26,974 nt of DNA from Lachnospiraceae bacterium UBA7729 (GCA_002482005.1 DLFD01000007.1:14582-41555), one strand, 5' to 3'. Shown: positions 8,666-17,687, counted from the stretch's first letter. Notes: a model not told the origin generated them from the letters alone. Numbers and translations: made by a program.

Positions 8666-8830
8666 CCCGCGAGACATCTGCAAGTCTGTAGCCTGAAAGC
8701 GCCTGCAGAGCTGTAGCCCGTGAGACACCTGCAGAGCTGTAGCCCGCGAGGCGCCTGCAAATCTGTAACCTTAAAGTGCCTGCAGAGCTGTAGTCCGCCA
8801 GGCGCCTGCAAGGTTGTGGCTGGCAGTGTT
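8654..8830 (+). repeat. Degenerate 25-26 bp tandem array with higher-order 77-bp period
   Basis: About seven head-to-tail units start at 8654, 8680, 8705, 8731, 8757, 8782 and 8808. A typical unit begins GCAGAGCTGTAGCCCG and ends in GCCT. Lengths run 26, 25, 26, 26, 25, 26 and about 23. Units 2 and 5 resemble each other (GCAARTCTGTARCCT, with AAAG) more than their neighbours, and 3 resembles 6, giving a 77-bp super-unit. The first unit includes the last codons and stop of the upstream GT2. The array fills nearly all of the gap to the next gene. Most units carry TAG or TAA, so it is not coding on the + strand. Confidence 0.85.
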
Positions 8831-8855
8831 GTAATCGGCATGCAAGTAGGTTAAA

Positions 8856-9746
8856 ATGTCAGTTATGGATCATCTTACGCAATTTAAGACCGGCTTTGTC
8901 ATTCTCCACTACGGAGACGCCAGCGTGACCGACGCCTGCATTCAGTCGATCCGCTTGCTGGATGGATGGCAGCATTGCCTCATCCTCGTAGTCGACAACG
9001 AAGTCAGAAAAACGCAGGCAGAGAGAGACAAGAGCCGGGAACATTTTCAGACAGAAGCAAATATCAGGGTCCTGCAGAATCAGGGAAAGGGCGGTTTCTC
9101 CGAGGCCAATAACCTGGGCTATCGGTATGCAAGAAGTCATGGCTGTTCCTTCATCCTTGTTCTCAACAACGACATCACTTTTCCGCAGAGGGATTTTCTG
9201 GCGAGAATGCAGGCCGCTTACAGGGAGAAAGAATGCCATGTGATGGCGCCGGACGTGGTCAGAGCTTCGACCGGAGAGCACCAGAATCCTATGGACATCC
9301 GGATCCGGACCGAGAAGGAAGCCGCATACACGGTCAAAATGAACCAGGCGGCGCTGGCTCTCTTTCCGCTGGCTTATCCCTTTCTGAGACGATGGGAACG
9401 GAAGCAGGAAGAGCGGAAGATCAGCGGGCAGGGAACAGGTTCAGCTCCCCTGGAGGATATCGTTCCCTTCGGCGCATGCCTGATCTTCACGCCAGCCTTC
9501 GTCAGAGAGCAGGAGAAGGGTTTCGAGCCGGAGACCCTGTTTTTTTATGAGGAATATATCCTGGCACTGCGGTGCCGGAGACTGGACTATCTGACCAGAT
9601 ATACGCCTTCCCTGAAAGTCCTTCATGAGAGTGGGGCGGCAACAAAGAGCACCTACCAAAGCGGAAAGGCCCAGACCAGATTCCGCCTTGAGCGGACACG
9701 GGATGCCGCCAAGGTCTATCTGGACTATCTGCGGAGCGGGAAGTGA
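8856..9746 (+). CDS. GT2 glycosyltransferase, rhamnosyltransferase-like
   Basis: A 296-residue GT2 of the rhamnosyl/galactofuranosyl-transferase type: KTGFVILHYGD at residues 11-21, VVDNE at 45-49, NQGKGGFSEANNLGY at 75-89 (the usual NxGxGGxxNxG acceptor loop), NND at 104-106 as the metal site, and FFYEE in FEPETLFFYEEYILALR near residue 230, matching the general-base E-E motif of WbbL/RfbF-like enzymes. The ATG at 8856 comes directly after the tandem array and has only a weak ribosome-site match (GTAGG); a second ATG lies at 8865. Likely cytoplasmic. A 156-bp gap follows containing one small palindrome (9763-9776) and nothing else recognised. Confidence 0.82.
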   Translation: MSVMDHLTQFKTGFVILHYGDASVTDACIQSIRLLDGWQHCLILVVDNEVRKTQAERDKSREHFQTEANIRVLQNQGKGGFSEANNLGYRYARSHGCSFILVLNNDITFPQRDFLARMQAAYREKECHVMAPDVVRASTGEHQNPMDIRIRTEKEAAYTVKMNQAALALFPLAYPFLRRWERKQEERKISGQGTGSAPLEDIVPFGACLIFTPAFVREQEKGFEPETLFFYEEYILALRCRRLDYLTRYTPSLKVLHESGAATKSTYQSGKAQTRFRLERTRDAAKVYLDYLRSGK

Positions 9747-9902
9747 GGGTGCACCCGAGATTCCTGCGAACGCAGGGCAGAAAGCTGGCGCGTAAGGCGA
9801 TTGTATTTTCCAAAAGCTGGAGACACACGTAATGAGGGTCGTCTGCATGCTGGCTGATGCAGTGAGAAGATATCAGAGAGCGAGAAACTGGGGTTACGGA
9901 AT

Positions 9903-12230
9903 ATGGCTGAGAACAAGATGACTCAGGCGGTCTACCAACTGAAGAATGGATTCGTCAGCCATACCGGCCCACTTGGCCGACAGGTTGAGAAACTGGTCGC
10001 GGAAAAGTGGGTCAGAGACATCGAGACAGCGATCGATGGAGCGGCCGCGGAGCAGGAAACCGGCCCAGAGGCAAGCCGGAAAAGCCCATCGGAAGCCTTT
10101 CCGGAACATTGTTCTGAGTCTGCTCCGGAAGCCTTTTCAGAATACAGAAGACGCCTGGCAGAGAAGCATGTTCCAGCTGTTGCCATGGCAGTGCACAGTC
10201 TGGCGATCGGCGGTGGAGAGATCTTCCCGGTCCACCTGGCAAACTGCCTGTGGGAAATGGGTGTGCCGGTCATTCTGGTCTCCTGCGGGATGCGGCCGGA
10301 AGACTCGAAGACCCGCGGCCTGATCAGGGCAGATCTTCCGGTCCTGACGCTGGATGGCTATGCGCAGCTGCCCTGGGTGGTCCAGCACTACCGCTGCGAT
10401 ATCGTCCACAGCCACCATGCCATGATTGACCTTGCGGTGTCCGAAGCAATCCGGACGGGAAAGATCAAAGCGCGCCAGGTCATCACCCTTCACGGCATGT
10501 ATGAGGCACTCGATGCGCCAAGAAGAAAGATGATCGCGGAGCGGGTCGCCGAGACTTCCTCTTGCTTTACTTATATCGCCGACAAGAACCTGCAGCCCTT
10601 CCGGGAAGCAGGGATCCGCCCGGACGCCCGCTTTGCCAAACTGCCGAACGGCTTGCCCGAAGGGGCCGGGCATGCGGTCAGCCGGTCGTCTCTGGGAATC
10701 GAGGAGGATGCCTTCGTCCTCTGCCTGGTCAGCCGGGCACTTTGGGCAAAGGGGTGGAAAGAAGCCATCGATTCTGTTAAGATGTCCAATGGGCTTGCTG
10801 AAACTCCCGAAAAGCCTGCAAAGTCTGCACGACATGCCAGACCGGTCCACCTGATCCTGGTCGGGGACGGCGAGGCATATGACAGACTGAAAGATGAGAA
10901 AGACCCGCATATTCACTTTGTGGGTGCGCAGCAGGACACCAGACAGTATCTGGCGGCCTCTGACATGGGCTTTCTACCGTCCAGATACTCCGGCGAGAGC
11001 TTCCCGCTCGCGCTGATCGACAGCTTCATGTGCGGAAAACCGGTCATCGCCTCAGACCTGGGCGAGATCCGGACCATGATGACGACTTCCCATGGAATGG
11101 CGGGTTACCTGTTCCCCCTGACAGACACAGGAGCGGTTCCGGTAAGAAGACTCGCAAAGGCAATTGCGAGAATTGCCTCTGATCCGGACATATACCAGAA
11201 GATGTGCGCCTGCGCAAAGGAAGCCGCAGGGCGGTACAACATCCGTAGCGTTGCCGAAAGATACCTGGTTCTGTACCAGAGAGCACTGGATCATGCAGAA
11301 AGTGGGCAGGATGCGGAGCCGCATGTACAAGCAGATGCAGAAAGAGCAGATAAGATTGATGTAAAAATTCTGATCAGCTGTCATAAGCCTTCGGCAGCCC
11401 TTCACTCAGAGATCTTCCGGCCCATCCAGGTCGGAGCAGCGTTGGCAGACCGGCGGTTTGAGGGTATGCTCCAGGATGACCAGGGCGACAACATATCAAA
11501 GTTGAACCGGTCCTACTGCGAGATGACCGCCCAGTACTGGGCGTGGAAGAACCTCAAAGCCGATTACTACGGCTTCTTCCATTACCGCAGATATCTGAGC
11601 CTGGCGGAGAAACATTTCCGGGAAGACCGTTATGGCAATGTATATGAACCCTCTCTTTCAGACGACCCGAGGCAGCAGGGTCGCCTGAGCAAGCGGTACG
11701 GCTGGACTGAAGAACGGATCCGAAAGCTGACGACGGAATACGATGTCATTACCATCGAAGGAAGAGATGCCGGCGACCACGATCCGGATCTGACCGTCAG
11801 GCAGCAGTACGCTGCCGCACCCTATCTTTTTGAGAAAGATCTGGACTGCCTGATGGACATCATCCGTGAGAAGAGTCCGGACTTTGAGAAGGCGGCGACA
11901 GCCTACCTGAATGGAACGAAGGCATATTACTGCAGCATGTTCCTCTGCCGGGCGGACATCTTCCAGGACTACTGCAGTTGGGCCTTCCCAATCCTGGAAG
12001 AATTCTGCCGCAGAACCGACATGAGCGGCTACGACACGCAGCAGCTCCGCACACCCGGCCACCTGGCGGAAAGAATGTGGGGAATCTATTATTCAAAGCT
12101 GAAGGCGACAGGAAAGTACCGGACGAAAGAAATGCAGTGCGTGGTGTTTTCATGTACGGATAACAATAAATTGAACAGACTCCGGCCAGTTATTGGAGTA
12201 AAAAAAGTAATCCACTTAGTCAGAGGTTAG
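9903..12230 (+). CDS. Bifunctional glycosyltransferase: GT4 fused to DUF4422
   Basis: A 775-residue two-domain protein. Residues ~90-460 are a GT-B fold GT4 enzyme: AIGGGEIFPVHLA (101-113) for the N-terminal glycine loop, the second Rossmann domain with VSRALWAKG (276-284) and LILVGDGEAYDRL (317-329), and the donor-binding region SGESFPLALIDSFMCGKPVI (363-382). Here the usual second Glu of E-x7-E is Asp373. Residues ~486-735 match DUF4422, with ILISCHKP (489-496), GFFHYRRYLS (557-566) and ERMWGIY near the end; this domain is associated with glycan-cluster glycosyltransferases. The first ~88 residues, Pro/Glu/Ser-rich, match nothing I know. The fusion suggests two successive sugar additions by one polypeptide. 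This is the last gene of the GC-rich block. Confidence 0.82.
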   Translation: MAENKMTQAVYQLKNGFVSHTGPLGRQVEKLVAEKWVRDIETAIDGAAAEQETGPEASRKSPSEAFPEHCSESAPEAFSEYRRRLAEKHVPAVAMAVHSLAIGGGEIFPVHLANCLWEMGVPVILVSCGMRPEDSKTRGLIRADLPVLTLDGYAQLPWVVQHYRCDIVHSHHAMIDLAVSEAIRTGKIKARQVITLHGMYEALDAPRRKMIAERVAETSSCFTYIADKNLQPFREAGIRPDARFAKLPNGLPEGAGHAVSRSSLGIEEDAFVLCLVSRALWAKGWKEAIDSVKMSNGLAETPEKPAKSARHARPVHLILVGDGEAYDRLKDEKDPHIHFVGAQQDTRQYLAASDMGFLPSRYSGESFPLALIDSFMCGKPVIASDLGEIRTMMTTSHGMAGYLFPLTDTGAVPVRRLAKAIARIASDPDIYQKMCACAKEAAGRYNIRSVAERYLVLYQRALDHAESGQDAEPHVQADAERADKIDVKILISCHKPSAALHSEIFRPIQVGAALADRRFEGMLQDDQGDNISKLNRSYCEMTAQYWAWKNLKADYYGFFHYRRYLSLAEKHFREDRYGNVYEPSLSDDPRQQGRLSKRYGWTEERIRKLTTEYDVITIEGRDAGDHDPDLTVRQQYAAAPYLFEKDLDCLMDIIREKSPDFEKAATAYLNGTKAYYCSMFLCRADIFQDYCSWAFPILEEFCRRTDMSGYDTQQLRTPGHLAERMWGIYYSKLKATGKYRTKEMQCVVFSCTDNNKLNRLRPVIGVKKVIHLVRG

Positions 12231-12239
12231 ATTGAAGAT

Positions 12240-13016
12240 ATGAAACATATACGGGAGATTTTTGATTACAGAGATATGATCCGCAGCCTGGTGAAACGGG
12301 AACTACGCGGCAAGTATGAAAAATCTGTACTGGGATTTTTATGGTCCTTTCTGAATCCTATGTTCCAGATTTTGATTTATAACATCGTTTTCACTCATGT
12401 TTTCAATAACGACATGCCCGTATATTATATGTTTCTAATGACAGGAATTCTGCCATGGACATTTTTTGCGGATTCTCTCGGTCAGGGGACGGGGGCTGTA
12501 TTATATAATGCTGAGATGGTCAAAAAGATATACTTCCCAAGGGAAGTGCTTGTGATTGCCGAAGTCAACGCAAAACTTGTCAACCTTCTGCTTTCTTTTG
12601 TTGTAATGGTTGTTTTTTTACTATTTTCGGGAGTGGGCTTCAGCATACATATCCTATATATACCAGTGCTGGTTTTGATAGAATATCTGCTGGCTCTTGG
12701 ATTTGCGTTCCTTGCCGCGTCAATTACCGTATACTTGAGAGATATGGAATATATTGTCAATGTAGTGCTGATGGCGTGGATCTGGGCAACGCCTATTATG
12801 TATGACCTTGACACGATCCATGATCCGATTCTTTATCGTATTCTTATGATCAACCCAATGACAACGGTGATCAGCAGCTATCACGCCGTCCTGTATTATC
12901 ATAAAGCGCCTGGAAACTGGGATATGACATATCCTACGCTGGTGGGAGTGGTGATTCTGACTCTGGGATATTTCACATTCAAGAAACTGAATAAACGTTT
13001 TGTCGAGGAATTGTAA
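12240..13016 (+). CDS. wzm: Polysaccharide ABC exporter permease (Wzm/TagG-like)
   Basis: A 258-residue ABC-2 type permease. The N-terminus carries an amphipathic segment with SLVKRELRGKYEKSVLGFLW, characteristic of Wzm/TagG/KpsM permeases, then about six hydrophobic helices (roughly residues 33-53, 62-82, 104-127, 132-157, 168-186 and 228-246). It moves a finished lipid-linked polymer across the membrane together with the ATPase encoded 2 nt downstream. The ATG at 12240 follows the previous stop by 9 nt. Composition drops sharply here compared with the preceding block. Gene symbol by analogy; a TagG name would imply teichoic acid, which the sequence does not show. Confidence 0.9.
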   Translation: MKHIREIFDYRDMIRSLVKRELRGKYEKSVLGFLWSFLNPMFQILIYNIVFTHVFNNDMPVYYMFLMTGILPWTFFADSLGQGTGAVLYNAEMVKKIYFPREVLVIAEVNAKLVNLLLSFVVMVVFLLFSGVGFSIHILYIPVLVLIEYLLALGFAFLAASITVYLRDMEYIVNVVLMAWIWATPIMYDLDTIHDPILYRILMINPMTTVISSYHAVLYYHKAPGNWDMTYPTLVGVVILTLGYFTFKKLNKRFVEEL

Positions 13017-13018
13017 GG

Positions 13019-14359
13019 ATGAGACAGAAGAAAAAAGATAGGTTGGCGAATACTGTTAAGGGAACCAGCCAGGAATACCCAATCGAAGTCAAGGATGTCT
13101 GTAAATATTTCCGCCTGTATAAGGATAAAAGCCACACGCTAAAGGACAAGATCCTTTCTCATAAGCGGAATCGATATGAAGTAAATAAAGTCCTTGACCA
13201 TGTGAGTTTTCATGTTGAGAGAGGACATGCGTTGGGCCTTATCGGACATAATGGGTGTGGGAAAAGTACTACATTAAAACTATTGAATCAAATCCTGTAT
13301 CCTGATAGCGGAGAAATTCGTATGAAAGGACGAATTTCAAGTTTGATCGAATTGGGGGCAGGCTTTCATCCGGACATGACTGGTCGCGAAAACATCTATA
13401 TCAACGCATCCATATTTGGTCTGCACAAGGATGAGATCGACCAGAGAATTGATGGAATCATCAATTTTGCGGAACTTGAACAATTTATTGATAATCCAGT
13501 GCGAACATATTCCTCCGGGATGTACATGAGGCTTGCCTTTGCGATTGCAATCAATGTGGATGCGGATATATTATTGGTTGACGAGATACTTGCAGTCGGA
13601 GATGTCAATTTTCAGAAAAAGTGTTTTGGGAAACTTCGTGAGATAAAGGACCATGGAGCTACCATCGTAATTGTCTCTCATGACATGCACCAGGTGGCGG
13701 AAATCTGCGATGAGGCAATATGGCTGGATGGAGGGAGAATCAAGGAACAGGGAAAAGCATATGAGGTATGTGAGGACTATCTTCTCGAGATGAGAAAGAT
13801 AGAAGAGCTCAGGAAAAAGAAAGAGGCCGAAACATCAGGGGTACAAGAAGAGGTGCCGAGTGTAAAGTACCCGCCTGAGAAGCTGGGAAATCAGATTAGC
13901 CGTTATGTACGTCGGGACGGTACGATGAAAGCAAGGTTTGCAAAAGTCCGGCTCATGAATGGAGACGGTAAGGAATGCAGAAGCTTCCAGCAGGGAGAGA
14001 AACTGACTGTTTGCTATGATCTGACATTGGACAAGCCGATGGCGTATTATAAGGACGGTTTGAACGTAGCAATCAGTATCTATCGGTTTGACGGCCTTCT
14101 GTGCTGCAGAATGGCAACCGATTATTTCCTGAAGAAAAAACTTACATATGATGAATTGACCCATGGCTGCATGGTTGTCAAGTCCTTGATGCTCTGTGAA
14201 GGAGATTATATTATAGATATTGCGCTTGCAGATGATTCGGGTGTTACATTTGACTATCTGGCACATCTGATCGATTTTCATATTACGGCATCATGGAAGA
14301 ATGGTACCGGAGTCGCGGCGCTTGAAAATGAATGGCACTTTGGAAGCAAAGCAATGTGA
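13019..14359 (+). CDS. wzt: Polysaccharide ABC exporter ATPase with C-terminal Wzt_C-like domain
   Basis: A 446-residue ATPase: Walker A GHNGCGKST (76-84), signature YSSGM (164-168), Walker B ILLVDE (184-189), and the H-loop His at 221. These mark the Wzt/TagH/KpsT subfamily. After residue ~255 comes a charged linker, then a beta-rich C-terminal domain (~310-446, including YDLTLDKPMAYYKDGLNVAISIY), which fits the Wzt_C carbohydrate-binding domain. In O9a-type systems that domain recognises the modified terminal end of the polymer before export. Its presence here suggests export depends on a specific cap. Coupled to wzm by 2 nt. Confidence 0.9.
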   Translation: MRQKKKDRLANTVKGTSQEYPIEVKDVCKYFRLYKDKSHTLKDKILSHKRNRYEVNKVLDHVSFHVERGHALGLIGHNGCGKSTTLKLLNQILYPDSGEIRMKGRISSLIELGAGFHPDMTGRENIYINASIFGLHKDEIDQRIDGIINFAELEQFIDNPVRTYSSGMYMRLAFAIAINVDADILLVDEILAVGDVNFQKKCFGKLREIKDHGATIVIVSHDMHQVAEICDEAIWLDGGRIKEQGKAYEVCEDYLLEMRKIEELRKKKEAETSGVQEEVPSVKYPPEKLGNQISRYVRRDGTMKARFAKVRLMNGDGKECRSFQQGEKLTVCYDLTLDKPMAYYKDGLNVAISIYRFDGLLCCRMATDYFLKKKLTYDELTHGCMVVKSLMLCEGDYIIDIALADDSGVTFDYLAHLIDFHITASWKNGTGVAALENEWHFGSKAM

Positions 14360-14396
14360 GCTAAAAAACAATTTTGGAACACGGAAGGGAGAAAGT

Positions 14397-15563
14397 ATGC
14401 CGAAAGTATCAATCGTTGTACCCATCTACAATGTGGAGAAATATTTGAGAATCTGCCTGGAAAGTATTCAGAATCAGACATTGAAAGATATTGAGGTAAT
14501 CTGCGTTAATGATGGTTCGAAGGACCGTTCAAAAGATATCATCATGGAATTTGTGAACTCTGATCCCAGATTCCAGATTATCGACAAAAAGAATACCGGA
14601 TACGGTAATAGCATGAATATCGGTTTTGACCGTGCAACCGGTGAATATATTGGGATCGTGGAATCGGATGATTTTGTAGATCCGGATATGTTTGAGACTC
14701 TTTACAATCATGCACATGAAAATAAGCTGGATGTTCTGAAATCCGGGTATTATTTTTACTGGTCTCTGCCGAAGGAGAAAAATGTTGAGGAACACATTGC
14801 CTCCAAGGTGATGTGCGGGAAAACTTTCTGTCCTACAACAGCTTTCAAGGACCACCTTGAAAAATCTGCTTTCTTTAACATCAAGCCTACTATCTGGTCG
14901 TCCGTCTATCGAAAGGAGTTTATCAGAGAGAATAAGATCCGCTTTAACGAGACTCCTGGAGCTTCCTATCAGGATGCCAGCTTCAATTTCAAAGTCTGGT
15001 GCTGTGCAAAACGTGTTCAGCTGATGGACAAGGCATTTCTTCACTATAGGCAGGACAATGAATCATCATCGGTCAATTCTGTTGGCAAGGTCTTCTGCGT
15101 ATGTGATGAATATGCGGAGATGGAGCGCTTTTTGAATGATCATCCTCTCATCAAGGATGAGATGGAGTATGTGAAATCCCGAATCAAATATGACTCATAC
15201 ATGTGGAATTATGAGAGAGTCGCTCAGGAATATAAATATATCTTTATCGAGCGGGCAGGAGCAGAGTTTAAGAGAGACCGGGATGAGGGATATCTTGATC
15301 CCAGTTATTTTGAACAGTATAAGTGGGATGATCTGCTGAAACTGATCGATGATCCCATCAAATACCATACGAATCGTATGCTGAAAGGAAAAGGTTCAGT
15401 CGGAAGTGAAGAATATCAGGCAGTTGTCAACTCTGCTTCTTATAAGATAGGAAGTGCGATTACGCTCCTTCCAAGAACGGCTGCGGATACGGTCCAATGC
15501 GTAAAGGATAATGGTGTTTCTTATACCATTCGCTATGCTTTTAAGAGACTGCTTCAAAGATAA
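14397..15563 (+). CDS. GT2 family glycosyltransferase
   Basis: 388 residues. The ATG at 14397 is chosen because GGAAGGGAG ends six bases before it and it opens exactly at the family start (MPKVSIVVPIYNVEKYL); the in-frame GTG-type start at 14301 would overlap wzt by 59 nt. Motifs: VSIVVPIYNVEKYLRICL (4-21), CVNDGSKDRS (36-45), NTGYGNSMNIGFDRATGEY (66-84), and the metal site ESDD (89-92) in place of the usual DSDD. A long C-terminal region with VYRKEF, SYQDASFNFKVW and YRQDN follows, as in GT2 enzymes annotated CPS/WbbD-like. Probably cytoplasmic, adding a sugar to the exported glycan. Confidence 0.85.
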   Translation: MPKVSIVVPIYNVEKYLRICLESIQNQTLKDIEVICVNDGSKDRSKDIIMEFVNSDPRFQIIDKKNTGYGNSMNIGFDRATGEYIGIVESDDFVDPDMFETLYNHAHENKLDVLKSGYYFYWSLPKEKNVEEHIASKVMCGKTFCPTTAFKDHLEKSAFFNIKPTIWSSVYRKEFIRENKIRFNETPGASYQDASFNFKVWCCAKRVQLMDKAFLHYRQDNESSSVNSVGKVFCVCDEYAEMERFLNDHPLIKDEMEYVKSRIKYDSYMWNYERVAQEYKYIFIERAGAEFKRDRDEGYLDPSYFEQYKWDDLLKLIDDPIKYHTNRMLKGKGSVGSEEYQAVVNSASYKIGSAITLLPRTAADTVQCVKDNGVSYTIRYAFKRLLQR

Positions 15564-15572
15564 GGAGTAACT

Positions 15573-16610
15573 ATGACAAACGGACCAATGATATCAATCA
15601 TAGTTCCTGTATATCAGGTAGAGAAATATATTGGGAGATGTATCAGTTCCATTATCGGCCAGGATTTTATAAACTTCGAGGTAATTTGTGTGGATGATGG
15701 GACAAAAGATGGTTCCTGCAAAATCATTGAGGAATTCATGAAGTCTGACAGCAGAATCAAGCTGTTTCATAAGAAAAACGGTGGATTATCATCGGCTAGA
15801 AATGAAGGCCTCAGGCATGCGGAAGGGGAATATGTCTGGTTCATCGACTCTGATGACTATATTGTACCCAGAGCTTGCTCTGTAATCAACAGAGAGATAC
15901 TTGAACATCGATCTGATATTATTACCTTTGGCGCGGAACCGATTCCAAGCGAAAAGTCTGACGTCTGGCTCAGGAGAGTGCTCTCCCCCGGCTACTGGGT
16001 CATTGAAGACAGAGGAGAAGGAGAAAGCGCTGACAGAAAAAGCGAGTACTTAAGCCGTCAGGACCGAAAGGAATACAGGCCTTTCGAAACATCGGTCAGG
16101 GCATTTGTACGCTATAACGGAGCATGGCCGTTTGTGTGGAGATGTGCTTTTAAAAGGGAATTTCTCAATCGGACAGGTCTCACATTCGATGAACATGTAA
16201 AGTTCGGTGAAGACACCGTGTTTATGAGCGAAGCCTATCCGCAGACGAAACGGATATCCTTTATTCCGGATCATCTGTATTATTATCGATGTGCACGCAC
16301 TGGTTCTCTTATGGATTCAAACAAAGATCCATATGATCGAATGATGGAGAATTGCAAGATCGCAGTGCATGTTCTTCAATACTGGAAAGAGAAAGGATGG
16401 TCAAAGCTGTTTGGCGATTACTGTCTTGAATGGACAATCCATTTTATCGGCTATGATGCGATAAAATTTAAGGATGTCAGAAAGAAAAGGATCATAGCCC
16501 TCGTCGCAGAAATCATCAGAAAATATGAACTGGATCAGTATGCTAAGTCCCTTCCGTTTTATGAGAAGACGGTTTATGCACGGATTCAGCTTCAAAAGCA
16601 TGTGGTATGA
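15573..16610 (+). CDS. GT2 family glycosyltransferase
   Basis: 345 residues, ATG at 15573 with AAGGAG six nucleotides upstream. GT-A motifs: ISIIVPVYQVEKYIGRCI (7-24), CVDDGTKDGS (39-48), KNGGLSSARNEGLRHAEGEY (68-87), and metal site DSDD (92-95). The C-terminal half has FGEDTVFMSEAY and a YYYRCARTGSL segment typical of capsule-type GT2 enzymes. The stop overlaps the next start as ATGA, so translation of the acyltransferase is coupled. Together with the gene at 14397 it looks like a tandem pair of glycan-chain glycosyltransferases; they differ enough to be distinct enzymes rather than a recent duplicate. Confidence 0.86.
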   Translation: MTNGPMISIIVPVYQVEKYIGRCISSIIGQDFINFEVICVDDGTKDGSCKIIEEFMKSDSRIKLFHKKNGGLSSARNEGLRHAEGEYVWFIDSDDYIVPRACSVINREILEHRSDIITFGAEPIPSEKSDVWLRRVLSPGYWVIEDRGEGESADRKSEYLSRQDRKEYRPFETSVRAFVRYNGAWPFVWRCAFKREFLNRTGLTFDEHVKFGEDTVFMSEAYPQTKRISFIPDHLYYYRCARTGSLMDSNKDPYDRMMENCKIAVHVLQYWKEKGWSKLFGDYCLEWTIHFIGYDAIKFKDVRKKRIIALVAEIIRKYELDQYAKSLPFYEKTVYARIQLQKHVV

Positions 16611-17687
16611 ATGAGCAAAATAAGACAAAGCAGAAGATATTTGGCCTCGATCTCATAAAAGCGCTGGCAATTATTAGCGTAATAAGTTTGCATACCGGTC
16701 TGTGGAATGTAGATTTTCTTACGTCTCGATCCTTAGGAAGCATTCTCCAGTATTCATTACGGCTATTGGCTGAAGGAGTTCCTGCTTTCATAATGGTTAA
16801 TGGTTTCCTTCTCCTTGGAAAATCAAAGTGGGATATGAGAAAACATGCCCATAAAATATTAAGGATTTTTTTGCTTTTGTTAGTGTGGATTGGTATTTTG
16901 ATTTTTGCAGGGGCTCTTATAACAGGGGAGAGACTCACAATTGATAGTTTTTTTCAGTATTACTTTTCCACAGCGATAGGTTCTAAGTACAGTGGTGTAC
17001 TGTGGTTCTTAGAGAACTTGTTATCAGTATACCTGGTTTTTCCGTGCATAAAGTTTATCTTTGATAGGGATAAGAAACTGTATTTTTATATTTTCACGCT
17101 GGTTGCTTTTTTTACAGTTGGTGTTAACACCATTGGACTGATTCGGGATTTCCTTAGCATTTATTTTAAAGTTGACCTACTGAATACAATTATTGGGTTC
17201 ATTGATCGATTTAACCCTATCGGAAATTCCTGCTATGTATATTATTTTCTATTGGGCGGAATTCTCTTTCTGAATAAAGACTGGATACTGAGAAAACGGA
17301 GAACCCTGATATTATCCGGGGGGGGGAGCCTGTGCAGCTGCTGCGGTAGTGGGGATTTTCCTTAGTGTAAAAACGGGAATTATTTATAATCCGGCATATA
17401 ACTATAGTTCAATCTTTATGACTGGTATATTGCTTGGACAAACAGCGTTATTCCTTCCTATGCATTATTCTGAATCAATGATTCAGAGGGTACTTAAGAA
17501 TATTGGATCATGTACGTTGGGCATGTATTTAACTCACTCAGTTATTATTTTGGCCCTGGAAAAGTTCTACAAACTTGAAGGTCCTATGGTTCACAGAGTA
17601 CTTATCTATATTAGTGTTGTTATCATTAGTTATTTGCTGACGGAAGCGTTAAGGAGAATACCTTTTCTGCGCCGGGCTGTTTCCTAG
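16607..17687 (+). CDS. Acyltransferase family 3 membrane protein, out of frame at a G9 tract
   Basis: Opens with FGLDLIKALAIISVISLHTG, typical of acyltransferase-3 (OafA/WecH/NolL) integral membrane enzymes, which move acetyl groups to glycans. Frame 2 runs from the ATG at 16607 through hydrophobic helices to a tract of nine G at 17318-17326, after which it reads GSLCSCCGSGDFP and stops at 17365. If the tract had eight G, frame would continue as GACAAAAVVGIFLSVKTG, a good transmembrane helix, and then through the 3' part to the stop at 17685-17687. That gives 359 residues, the family's usual length, with about ten helices. The present state is therefore truncated after about two thirds of the protein. 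Start overlaps the preceding stop (ATGA). Very AT-rich. Confidence 0.82.
17318..17326 (+). repeat. Poly-G tract (G9), candidate phase-variation switch
   Basis: Nine consecutive G inside the acyltransferase reading frame, in an otherwise AT-rich gene. G8 (or G5, G11) restores the full protein; G9 gives a truncated one. Mononucleotide G tracts of this length are known slipped-strand switches in surface-glycan genes. Confidence 0.85.

Noticed and set aside
8654..8830. CRISPR array
   Set aside because: Units are contiguous and degenerate with no unique spacers between them, and no cas gene is nearby.
9763..9776. CCTGCGAACGCAGG palindrome between two glycosyltransferase genes
   Set aside because: Loop of two bases and no T-run; too short to call a terminator or operator.
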